From: Coriobacteriales bacterium
GTDB lineage: Bacteria > Actinomycetota > Coriobacteriia > Coriobacteriales > UBA8131
Reading direction: 5' to 3'
Assembly: GCA_031263105.1 (NCBI GenBank)
Contig: JAISGJ010000236.1
Coordinates: forward strand, 1-35,883
DNA length: 35,883 nt
Shown: positions 1-6,777 of the stretch, in pieces
Numbering within the stretch: the stretch's first letter is position 1
Layout: each line of letters begins with the position of its first letter
The notes under the pieces: model-generated
What the model was told of the DNA's origin: nothing
The model's input: the letters and a program-made list of their open reading frames with translations, nothing else
Database searches by the model: none
Translations under genes and position numbers: made by a program

Positions 1-48
1 CCCCCCCCCCCCCCCCCCCCCCCCCCGCCCCCGCCCCCCCCCCCCCCC
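1..48. repeat. Poly-C end of contig
   Basis: The run is C throughout apart from single Gs at positions 27 and 33. Together with the 24-G run at 35777-35800 it has the orientation expected if reads running outward from the contig ended in false G calls, as two-colour sequencers produce. It is most likely an artefact and not phage sequence. Confidence 0.75.
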
Positions 49-186
49 GGCCTGGGTCGGGGACTGGCTCGGTGCGCTGCTCTGCTCCATGGTGGTTCCC
101 TTCTGTATCGTGTCCGGCCCTGTGCCGGGACATCCCGTTTCGGCCCGGACGTCCGTCCGGGCGTGCCGCCTGCGTCCTCTTATCTA
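49..186. other. Non-coding region downstream of repressor
   Basis: No supported gene is seen. A perfect 8-bp inverted repeat (GCCCGGAC at 143-150, GTCCGGGC at 155-162) lies 25-45 bases beyond the repressor stop in its direction of transcription. It could end the repressor transcript, but there is no T-run on the minus strand, so a canonical intrinsic terminator is not supported. Confidence 0.4.
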
Positions 187-837
187 CTACTTCTTCATCA
201 CGTAGTCGAACGGGAACGTCAGCCAGACGACCTTCCCGATGATGCGGATGCCCTCGGTCTCGGGCCTCCCGAAGTCGTAGGTCTTCGGCTGGAAGGTCGG
301 GTCGGTCGAGTCGGGGACGAGCTCCAGGCCGTTGTTCAGGCGCCTCACGCGCTTGACGGTCGAGTCGTGGCCGTTGACGTTCACGGCGTACACCTCGTCG
401 TCGACCACCTCGGTCTTGTTCGGGTTGACGAGCGCGTAGGAGTACCTCGGCAGCACCTTGTTCATGCTCTCGCCCGAGACCTCGAGCAGGAACGAGCCGG
501 GCTCCCTCTCCATGACCTGGCGCGGAACGGGGAAGTAGTCGTCGACGGGGCACATCTCGACCGGCTCCCCTGCCGGGACCCTGCCGCGTAGCGGGACGTC
601 GATGTAGTCGGGGTCGGAATACTCAAGGATTCTAGTGCTTTCGCTTCCGAGCGACATAGGGTCAAGCCCCAACGCCCTGCATATCGGGAGAATAGTGTCG
701 ATTCCGCTTCCGCCAAGCCCGCGATTAAGGGCGTTGTTGACGGTGCTGTATGGTATCCCTGTTTGCTTGGAAAACTGAGCGACGTTGCCATACAGGTCTT
801 TGATTCTCAGTTTAACCGTTTCCTCTGTTTTGCCCAT
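187..837 (-). CDS. CI/LexA-like phage repressor (HTH + S24 peptidase)
   Basis: This is the predicted lysogeny repressor, 216 aa. The N-terminal 70 residues form an XRE-like helix-turn-helix (FSKQTGIPYSTVNNALNRGL). The C-terminal half is an S24 self-cleaving peptidase with the nucleophile in SGESMNK and the base lysine in DSTVKRV. Such repressors dimerise, bind operators and self-cleave when RecA is activated by DNA damage. The ATG at 837 is preferred over a TTG at 849 because GGGAG sits just upstream of it. An operator-like CCCAATTGG (845-853) overlaps that ribosome-binding site, which suggests autoregulation. The gene diverges from a Cro-like gene. If the genome is circular, its leftward transcript runs towards the DUF4352, toxin and integrase genes at the other end of the window. 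Confidence 0.93.
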   Translation of the reverse strand: MGKTEETVKLRIKDLYGNVAQFSKQTGIPYSTVNNALNRGLGGSGIDTILPICRALGLDPMSLGSESTRILEYSDPDYIDVPLRGRVPAGEPVEMCPVDDYFPVPRQVMEREPGSFLLEVSGESMNKVLPRYSYALVNPNKTEVVDDEVYAVNVNGHDSTVKRVRRLNNGLELVPDSTDPTFQPKTYDFGRPETEGIRIIGKVVWLTFPFDYVMKK

Positions 838-844
838 AGTTTCT

Positions 845-853
845 CCCAATTGG
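845..853. promoter_or_regulatory. Operator O1 (CCCAATTGG)
   Basis: This near-palindrome shares its core with the perfect palindrome at 947-956. It lies over the ribosome-binding site of the repressor gene, where bound repressor or Cro would block repressor expression. The assignment is inferred from repetition and position. Confidence 0.6.
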
Positions 854-905
854 ATGTATCACAAGAAATATTTTCCCAGTAGTACGAAAATTTATCAAGA
901 ACCTA

Positions 906-933
906 TTGCAAGTTTACCCAAATAGGTTATTAT
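906..933 (+). promoter_or_regulatory. Early rightward promoter (PR-like)
   Basis: TTGCAA (906-911) and TATTAT (928-933) are separated by 16 bp, a reasonable sigma-70 promoter reading into the Cro-like gene at 985. The operator-like CCCAAATAGG (917-926) lies inside the spacer and CCCAATTGGG (947-956) just downstream of the start point, the usual layout for a repressor-controlled early promoter. This intergenic stretch is much richer in A+T than its surroundings. Confidence 0.6.
917..926. promoter_or_regulatory. Operator O2 (CCCAAATAGG, imperfect)
   Basis: This is a degenerate copy of the CCCAATTGGG palindrome. It lies between the -35 and -10 elements of the predicted rightward promoter, so binding would block RNA polymerase. 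Confidence 0.45.
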
Positions 934-946
934 TGCTACGTAGTAA

Positions 947-956
947 CCCAATTGGG
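947..956. promoter_or_regulatory. Operator O3 (CCCAATTGGG)
   Basis: This is a perfect 10-bp palindrome and the best copy of the operator core shared with 845-853 and 917-926. It lies downstream of the predicted rightward promoter and upstream of the Cro-like start codon. Confidence 0.6.
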
Positions 957-984
957 AAAACCATAGCAACGGGAAAGGCGAAGC

Positions 985-1410
985 ATGGCGACCTACGGGA
1001 ACCTGAAGGCAGAGATGGCACGAAACGGGATCACCCAGAAACGGCTGGCCGAGTTCCTTGGCATGACACCTCAGAACGTCAAGATGAAGTTCGCAGGTCA
1101 GGTTAAGTTCTCGCTGGATGAGTGCAAGTCGATACGACGCGAGATCTTCCCGGGTCTCTCCCTCGACTACCTCTTCGCCGACAACGACATGGCCGAGGTG
1201 CGCATCGGCGCCCGCCCGCTCACCTATGACGAGTTCGTGAGCGGAGCGCCCGGGCCCGGGCTCGGCGACGACATCTACCTCCTGCCGCGCGACGCCGAGC
1301 GCAGGACGAGGCTGCGCCCCGACGGCGGCGGCGAGCTGTACATGGAGCCCCCCGGCCTGTGCTTGAGGGCGGGCGACGCAGACACGGCGGAGGGAGGCGG
1401 CGCGGCATGA
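985..1410 (+). CDS. Cro-like XRE-family regulator
   Basis: A 141-aa protein whose first ~60 residues are an XRE helix-turn-helix (ITQKRLAEFLGMTPQNVKMK, roughly residues 13-32). This is the first gene of the rightward early operon, divergent from the repressor, the position of Cro in lambdoid switches. The remaining ~75 residues are rich in Gly, Arg and Asp and I recognise no domain in them. GGGAAAGG at 971-978 is a suitable ribosome-binding site for the ATG. The stop overlaps the next ATG (ATGA), indicating translational coupling. Its role as the lytic-side antagonist of the repressor is inferred from fold and position. Confidence 0.82.
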   Translation: MATYGNLKAEMARNGITQKRLAEFLGMTPQNVKMKFAGQVKFSLDECKSIRREIFPGLSLDYLFADNDMAEVRIGARPLTYDEFVSGAPGPGLGDDIYLLPRDAERRTRLRPDGGGELYMEPPGLCLRAGDADTAEGGGAA

Positions 1411-1601
1411 GATACAGGGATTCGAGCCTCGGCCTCAGCCAGAGGCTCGTGTTCGAGGACGGCACCGTGTTCGAGCGGCGCCCCATGCGCGGCCGGCACG
1501 ACAGCACCTGGCGCGAGCAGCACAAGGTGGACGGCAGGGTCGTCGGCCGCGACGCCTGGTGGCAGCGGCTCGAGGCGAAGAAGGGGGGCGAGACGTCATG
1601 A
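1407..1601 (+). CDS. Small early protein of unknown function
   Basis: A 64-aa polar protein rich in Arg and Trp (for example DAWWQRLEAKKGG). I recognise no family. The start is the ATG at 1407, which overlaps the stop of the Cro-like gene by four bases. The stop in turn overlaps the next gene's ATG at 1598. Tight coupling between two DNA-binding proteins suggests a real early-operon gene. Confidence 0.6.
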   Translation: MRYRDSSLGLSQRLVFEDGTVFERRPMRGRHDSTWREQHKVDGRVVGRDAWWQRLEAKKGGETS

Positions 1602-1813
1602 GCGCCCCGTACAGGCCCTCCGTCGTCGTCTACCTCCACCCGGACGTGCCGCTGTACCAGTCCGCGACCGAGGCGGCGGCGACGCTCGGCGTGGGGCGCG
1701 AGACGCTCAGGGAGTACATGCGCCGCGCGCGCGACCCGCTGCCCTTCATCCGTGTCGGGCGCACCCAGAAGATATGCATCCCCGTCGCCGTCGAGTGGCT
1801 GGAGAGGCACTGA
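1598..1813 (+). CDS. Excisionase-like helix-turn-helix protein
   Basis: A 71-aa protein resembling the HTH_17/MerR-like fold of excisionases and small phage regulators. A helix-turn-helix (SATEAAATLGVGRETLREYM) is followed by a wing-like segment (PFIRVGRTQKICIPVAVEWL). The start at ATG 1598 overlaps the preceding stop. It could act as the directionality factor for the integrase at the far end of the window (adjacent in a circle) or as an early transcription regulator. Sequence alone does not separate these roles. Confidence 0.7.
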   Translation: MSAPYRPSVVVYLHPDVPLYQSATEAAATLGVGRETLREYMRRARDPLPFIRVGRTQKICIPVAVEWLERH

Positions 1814-2415
1814 TGGGCGGCCTCCCCTTCGACAACATGACCCGCCGCGACGTCGCCTTCTCGGCCGCCCTCGCCGCCGCCGTCACCCTCGCGCTGGCCC
1901 TCGTGCCGCCCGCCGTGTCGGCCTGCTCGGACGCGCGCCCCGTGTACGCCTCTGCCTCCCTTCTCCCCCCGGACGTCCCCGTCGTCCGGCTGCGGACACC
2001 CCTCCCGCAGCAGCCTCCCCATGCAGAGCCCGCGGAGCAGCCCGAGCAGGCCGTCACGGCGGGCGGTATTGCAGGCGCCGCCCCCGCCGAGGGGGCGGCG
2101 GCGCCCGCCGCCGAGCCGCCGGCGCCGACGTCCCCTGCGGACGCGGCGCCGGCGGCCACCCCTTTGAGCGACGCCGAGTGCGCCGCCCGCATCATCGACT
2201 ACGAGAGCCGGGGCGACCCCTGGGCCGAGAACGGGCGCTACAAAGGCATAGGCCAGCTGGACGAGTCCTACTACCCCCTGTACATCGGCAGGACGTGGGC
2301 CGAGGTGGCCGGGGACTACGATGCCCAGTTCGAGGCCATGAGCGCCTACGTCATGTCGCGCCACGGCTCGTGGCAGGCGGCGTGGGCGCACGTCGAGAGG
2401 GAGGGGTGGTACTGA
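1813..2415 (+). CDS. Secreted lytic-transglycosylase/Rpf-like protein
   Basis: A 200-aa predicted exported protein. After a short charged start there is a hydrophobic segment (FSAALAAAVTLALALVPPAV, about residues 16-36) ending near a possible AxA-type signal cleavage site. A long Ala/Pro/Glu-rich linker (about 60-118) and a C-terminal lysozyme-like domain follow. The domain begins AARIIDYESRGDPWAENGRY, with the likely catalytic Glu at about residue 131, then KGIGQLDESYY, as in transglycosylase and resuscitation-promoting-factor domains that cleave peptidoglycan glycan strands. Its location in the early operon, not the lysis or tail region, is unusual. ATG 1813 overlaps the previous stop. Confidence 0.72.
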   Translation: MGGLPFDNMTRRDVAFSAALAAAVTLALALVPPAVSACSDARPVYASASLLPPDVPVVRLRTPLPQQPPHAEPAEQPEQAVTAGGIAGAAPAEGAAAPAAEPPAPTSPADAAPAATPLSDAECAARIIDYESRGDPWAENGRYKGIGQLDESYYPLYIGRTWAEVAGDYDAQFEAMSAYVMSRHGSWQAAWAHVEREGWY

Positions 2416-2546
2416 TGGGCCGCGATCCGCTGAGGCGAGGCACGGGCGCCGCCGCCGGGTGCGGGTGCGGGTGCGCCGTCATGGGCCTCCTGCTCGCGGC
2501 CGGGTGCCTGTGCGTGGCGCTGGCGGCGAGGGCTCTGGGGCTTTAG
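2415..2546 (+). CDS. Small Cys/Gly-rich membrane protein
   Basis: A 43-aa protein with a basic N-terminus (MGRDPLRRG), a GCGCGCAVMG stretch and a hydrophobic helix to the C-terminus (GLLLAAGCLCVALAARALGL). It fits one transmembrane segment. Its ATG overlaps the stop of the transglycosylase-like gene (TGATG), so the two envelope proteins are probably co-translated. A role in modifying the infected cell envelope, for example superinfection exclusion, is a guess. Confidence 0.55.
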   Translation: MGRDPLRRGTGAAAGCGCGCAVMGLLLAAGCLCVALAARALGL

Positions 2547-2616
2547 GAGGACGGTATCGACGGGCGCGGCGTGCGCCCTGGTACGGACATGACGGTCGGA
2601 CGAAGGAGAGAGAGAC

Positions 2617-3060
2617 ATGGACGACGGAGTGACGATCAGCCTGAGGATCGAGGGCGGCGCCGGGACGGAGCGGATGCGGAGGGTCCTCGGCGCGCTGTGC
2701 GGGGACGCGGGGGCCGCCGCCGCGCCGCCGCCGCCGGAGGCCGCCCCGGCCGAGAAGCCCAAGGCCGCGAAGGCCCGCGCCAGGAAGGGCGCCGCGCCCG
2801 AGCCTGAGCCGGAGGGGGCGAAGGGGCCCGGGGGCGCGCGGCTCCCGGGCGGCGGGCCGGTCGACGCGGGGCCGGTCGGGACGGCGGGGGCCGGGCCCGT
2901 CGGGCTCGAGCGCCTGCGCGAGGTCGCCTACGGGCTCGTCCAGGCAGGCAGGCGCGAGGAGCTCGCGGCCCTGCTGGGAGAGTTCGGCGCCGCGGCGCTG
3001 CCGGAGGTCGCCGAGGCCGACCACACGGCGCTCCTCGCGCGCCTGGAGGCGCTGAGGTGA
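2617..3060 (+). CDS. Hypothetical phage protein with Pro/Ala-rich linker
   Basis: A 147-aa protein. An N-terminal beta-like stretch (MDDGVTISLRIEGG) is followed by a low-complexity Ala/Pro/Lys linker (about 30-95) and a conserved-looking C-terminal helical module (LREVAYGLVQAGRREELAAL) of the kind often encoded just before DUF2800 nucleases. Function is unknown. GAAGGAGAGAGAGAC directly upstream is a strong ribosome-binding site, so this gene may open the replication block. Its stop overlaps the GTG of the nuclease gene. The 70 bases before it hold no gene. Confidence 0.7.
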   Translation: MDDGVTISLRIEGGAGTERMRRVLGALCGDAGAAAAPPPPEAAPAEKPKAAKARARKGAAPEPEPEGAKGPGGARLPGGGPVDAGPVGTAGAGPVGLERLREVAYGLVQAGRREELAALLGEFGAAALPEVAEADHTALLARLEALR

Positions 3061-4226
3061 GCGGCGCGCACGCGCTCCTGAGCGCGTCCGCGTCGCACAG
3101 GTGGCTCGCGTGCACCCCCTCGGCGCGGCTCGAGGCCGGCATGCCCGAGGGCGCCAGCGTGTACGCGGAGGAGGGCACCGCCGCGCACGAGTACGCCGAG
3201 CTGGAGCTGTCCCACAGGCTCGGCAAGGTGACCAGGGCCGCCTACAGCAGGCGCCTGAAGGCCGTGAAGGCGGGCGCGCACTGGTCTGCGGAGATGGAGC
3301 GCCACATAGGCGACTACGTCGCCCAGGTGCTCGAGCTCGTGGCGGCGCTCGGGGCCTCGGGGCTGAAGCCCTACGTCGACCTGGAGCGGAGGGTCGACTT
3401 CAGCCGCTTCGTCCCCGAAGGCTACGGGACCGCTGACGTGGTCGTCTTGGCCGGGGGCGTCCTGCACGTCATAGACCTCAAGTACGGGAAGGGCGTGCCC
3501 GTCGCCGCCGAGGGCAACCCCCAGCTCATGCTGTACGCGGTCGGCGCAGTAGAGGGCTACGGCATCCTGTTCGACTTCGCCGACGTCGAGATGACCATCA
3601 TGCAGCCCCGCCTGGGCGCGACGAGCGGCTTCTCCCTGTCGCGCGAGGAGCTCCTGGCGTGGGCGAGCGACTACGTGGCCCCGAGGGCCGGGCTCGCGGC
3701 GGCGGGCGAGGGCGAGTACGCGCCGTCCGACGGCGCGTGCCGCTTCTGCAGGGCCAGGCCCGTCTGCCGCGCCCGGGCGGACGCCGCCCTCGCCGCCGCG
3801 CGCGAGGACTTCGCCCTGCCGCCGGCGCTCTCCGTCGAGGAGGTCGCCGGGCTCCTGCCCAGGCTGCCGGGCGTCGAGGCGTGGGCCAAGGACGTGCAGG
3901 AGTGGGCCCTCGGGCAGGCCCGCGACAACGGGGTCGCCTTCGCCGGCTACAAGCTGGTGGAGGGCCGCTCGGTGCGGAGGATCCCCGACGCCTTCGCCGC
4001 CGAGACGGTGCTTAAAGACGCGGGCTACCCGAAGCGCGACTACCTCAAGCCCACGGAGCTCAAGGGCGTCACCGACCTGGAGAGGCTGCTCGGCAAGCCG
4101 AGGTTCGCCGAGATGCTGGGCGGCCTGGTCGTGAGGCCCCCCGGCAAGCCGGTGCTGGTGCCGGACAGCGACAGGCGCCCGGCGCTCGGCAGCGCGCAGG
4201 GCGCGGCGGAGGACTTCAAGGACTGA
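3057..4226 (+). CDS. DUF2800 family Cas4/RecB-like nuclease
   Basis: A 389-aa member of the phage DUF2800 family of PD-(D/E)XK nucleases. Visible elements are GTAD (Asp about 127) and VIDLKYGKG (Asp 140, Lys 142), which form the metal-binding core, then the QLMLYA helix and a C-terminal cysteine cluster (Cys 228, 231, 237) likely to hold a metal site as in Cas4/AddB-like nucleases. These proteins are regularly coupled with DUF2815 single-strand binding proteins and probably act in phage recombination or end processing. The GTG start at 3057 overlaps the preceding gene by four bases. Confidence 0.88.
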   Translation: MSGAHALLSASASHRWLACTPSARLEAGMPEGASVYAEEGTAAHEYAELELSHRLGKVTRAAYSRRLKAVKAGAHWSAEMERHIGDYVAQVLELVAALGASGLKPYVDLERRVDFSRFVPEGYGTADVVVLAGGVLHVIDLKYGKGVPVAAEGNPQLMLYAVGAVEGYGILFDFADVEMTIMQPRLGATSGFSLSREELLAWASDYVAPRAGLAAAGEGEYAPSDGACRFCRARPVCRARADAALAAAREDFALPPALSVEEVAGLLPRLPGVEAWAKDVQEWALGQARDNGVAFAGYKLVEGRSVRRIPDAFAAETVLKDAGYPKRDYLKPTELKGVTDLERLLGKPRFAEMLGGLVVRPPGKPVLVPDSDRRPALGSAQGAAEDFKD

Positions 4227-4256
4227 CCGGGGAACCGACAGAAAGGAAGCACGGAA

Positions 4257-4853
4257 ATGGCAAACGGAAAAGCAGGCACCGTCACGAACCAGACCACCAA
4301 GGTTGTCACCGAGGAGGTGCGGCTGAGCTTCGTGCACCTGTTCGAGCCCTTCGCCTTCGACGACACGCAGGAGGCCAAGTACAGCGTGATGGCGCTGATC
4401 CCCAAGACGGACAGGAAGACGCTCGGCCGGATCAAGGCCGCCCAGCAGGCGGCGGTCGAACTCGGCGTCAGGAACAAGTGGAACGGCAGGAGGCCGGCGA
4501 AGCTCGGCAACACCCTGCGCGACGGCGACGAGGAGATGGAGGGCGAGGAGTTCGAGGGCTGCTACTTCATCCGGGCGTCGTCCAGGACCAGGCCCGGCGT
4601 CGTCGACGCCGCCTTGAACACGATCCTCGACTCCACCGAGGTCTACAGCGGGTGCTACGGGCGGGTGTCGCTCAACTTCTTCCCCTACGCCCACGCCGGC
4701 AACAACGGGATCAGCGCAGGGCTCAACAACGTGCAGAAGACCCGCGACGGCGAGCCCCTGGGCGGGCGCAGCAGGGCGGAGGACGACTTCGACAGGTACG
4801 ACACGGGCGAGGACGGCCTCTCCGGCGCCGACGCGGACCTGCTGGGGCTGTGA
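4257..4853 (+). CDS. DUF2815 single-stranded DNA-binding protein
   Basis: A 198-aa DUF2815 family protein, a phage ssDNA-binding OB-fold family. The opening strand (VRLSFVHLFEPFAFDDTQEA), the central KYSVMALIPKTDRKTL and the VSLNFFPYAHAGNNGISAGL segment are typical. The tail is acidic (DDFDRYDTGEDGLSGADADL), as in SSB proteins whose tails recruit partners. It would coat single strands during replication and recombination with the neighbouring nuclease and polymerase. GAAAGGAAG precedes the ATG. Its stop overlaps the polymerase GTG. Confidence 0.9.
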   Translation: MANGKAGTVTNQTTKVVTEEVRLSFVHLFEPFAFDDTQEAKYSVMALIPKTDRKTLGRIKAAQQAAVELGVRNKWNGRRPAKLGNTLRDGDEEMEGEEFEGCYFIRASSRTRPGVVDAALNTILDSTEVYSGCYGRVSLNFFPYAHAGNNGISAGLNNVQKTRDGEPLGGRSRAEDDFDRYDTGEDGLSGADADLLGL

Positions 4854-6769
4854 GGACGCTCGGCATAGACATAGAGACCTTCTCCGACGAGGACCTGGGG
4901 GCGGTGGGCGTCCACCGGTACGCCGCGTCGCCGGGCTTCAGGGTGCTGCTGTTCGGCTACTCGGCGGACGGCTCGCCGGCAGAGGTCTGCGACCTCGCGA
5001 ACGGCGAGCCGCTGCCGCGCGAGGTCGCTCGCGCGCTCGATGACCCGCAGGTCGTCAAGCGGGCCTTCAACGCCCAGTTCGAGCGGGTCTGCCTGAGCGA
5101 GCATCTGCGCCGGGGCCGCCCGTTCGACGGCTACCTGGACCCCGCGCAGTGGCGCTGCACGATGGCGCAGGCCGCGTACTGGGGCGCCTCCGGCGGCCTC
5201 AGGCAGGCAGGGGCCTGCCTCGGGACCGACGTGCAGAAGGACGCCGCCGGGACGCGCCTGATGAACCGCTTCTCGAGGCCGCAGCCCGCGCCCGTCCCCC
5301 GCGAGGGCGAGGACTGGGAGCGCTTCGTGGCGTACTGCAGGACGGACGTGGAGTGCGAGACGGCCATAGCCGCCGCGCTCCCCGGCCCCCTCCCCGAGCG
5401 CGAGCAGCGGCTGTACGTGCTGGACCAGCGCGTCAACGACGCCGGCGTCAGGGTGGACAGGGCCCTGGCCCGATGCGCCGTGAGGATGGCGGAGGACAAC
5501 GACGAGCGGCTGCAGGCGAGGCTCAGGGCCGTCACCGGCCTCGCCAACCCCAACAGCGTGGCGCAGCTCAAGGGCTGGCTCGACGCGCAGGGCGCGTGCA
5601 TGCCGAGCCTCAACAGGGAGGCCGTGGAGGCGGCGCTGGCCGGCGGCGGGGAGCTGAGCGACGCCGTCCGCGAGGCCCTCTCCCTGCGCCTCGCCGGCGC
5701 CAAGGCGACCAACAAGAAGTACGCCGTCGCGGCGCGCGCCGCCGGGGAGGACGGCCGCCTGCGCGGCTCCTTCCAGTTCTACGGCGCGTCCACCGGCCGG
5801 TGGGCCGGGCGCCTCGTGCAGCTGCAGAACCTCGCGCGCGGGGATCTTCAGGGTCGCGACCGGGACATGGCCCGCGAGCTCGTGCGCGCAGGCGACGCCG
5901 ACGGCGTGAGGATGCTCTACGGCGACGTCGCGGAGACGCTCAAGAGCCTCGTGCGCACGGTGCTGGTGCCGGCCCGAGGCGCCGCGCTGGTGGTCTCCGA
6001 CTTCGCCTCCGTCGAGGCCCGCGTGCTCGCGTGGCTCGCGGGCGAGGAATGGGCGCTGGACGTCTTCAGGACGACCGGGCGCGTGTACGAGGCGACCGCC
6101 GCGCGCATGTTCCGGGTCGCCGAGGGGGAGGTCACGAAGGAGCTCAGGCAGCGCGGCAAGGTCGCGACGCTCGCGCTCGGCTACCAGGGCGGGCCCGCCG
6201 CCCTGGAGCGCATGGGGGCGCTCAGGGCGGGCGTCGACAAGAGGGACCTGCCCCGGCTCGTCAGGATGTGGAGGCTCGCCAACCCCGGGATCGTCAGGCT
6301 CTGGGCGGAGACGGAGGACGCCGTGCGCGCCGTGGCGGCCAGGGAGGCCGGGCGCCTCGCCGTGGCCAAGGGGCGCATCGAGGTCTCGGGCGCGGGCTTC
6401 GGGGTCCTGGTGCGCCTGCCGTCCGGCCGCGCGCTCGCCTACCGCGGCATGAGGGCCGACCCCTGCGACGGCAGGCTCTCATACGTCGCGGCCGGCTCCC
6501 GCACGGAGACCTACGGCGGCAGGCTCGTCGAGAACGTCACCCAGGCGGTGGCCCGCGACCTCCTGGCGGAGGCGATGCTCGAGCTGCACGGGGACGGGCG
6601 CCGCATAGTCGCCCACGTCCACGACGAGGTGGTCATGGAGGCGGACGAGGCCGAGGCCGCCTCGGTGCTGGGCGCCGCCAGGGCCGCGATGTCGAGGGCC
6701 CCCGAGTGGGCGCCCGGACTGCCCCTGAGCGCCGAGGGGTACGTCTGCGACTACTACCGCAAGGGGTGA
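4850..6769 (+). CDS. Phage family A DNA polymerase
   Basis: A 639-aa DNA polymerase I-like enzyme that would replicate the phage genome. The N-terminus carries the 3'-5' exonuclease motif (IDIETF, Asp 7 and Glu 9) and a YCRTDVECE exonuclease motif near residue 165. The polymerase part shows motif A (SDFASVEARVLAW, Asp about 384), an O-helix-like RQRGKVATLALGYQG and motif C (HVHDEVV, Asp about 592). There is no 5'-3' exonuclease domain, as usual for this phage type. The GTG at 4850 is chosen because the exonuclease motif starts within ten residues of it and it overlaps the DUF2815 stop. Confidence 0.95.
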   Translation: MRTLGIDIETFSDEDLGAVGVHRYAASPGFRVLLFGYSADGSPAEVCDLANGEPLPREVARALDDPQVVKRAFNAQFERVCLSEHLRRGRPFDGYLDPAQWRCTMAQAAYWGASGGLRQAGACLGTDVQKDAAGTRLMNRFSRPQPAPVPREGEDWERFVAYCRTDVECETAIAAALPGPLPEREQRLYVLDQRVNDAGVRVDRALARCAVRMAEDNDERLQARLRAVTGLANPNSVAQLKGWLDAQGACMPSLNREAVEAALAGGGELSDAVREALSLRLAGAKATNKKYAVAARAAGEDGRLRGSFQFYGASTGRWAGRLVQLQNLARGDLQGRDRDMARELVRAGDADGVRMLYGDVAETLKSLVRTVLVPARGAALVVSDFASVEARVLAWLAGEEWALDVFRTTGRVYEATAARMFRVAEGEVTKELRQRGKVATLALGYQGGPAALERMGALRAGVDKRDLPRLVRMWRLANPGIVRLWAETEDAVRAVAAREAGRLAVAKGRIEVSGAGFGVLVRLPSGRALAYRGMRADPCDGRLSYVAAGSRTETYGGRLVENVTQAVARDLLAEAMLELHGDGRRIVAHVHDEVVMEADEAEAASVLGAARAAMSRAPEWAPGLPLSAEGYVCDYYRKG

Positions 6770-6777
6770 CGGGGGGC

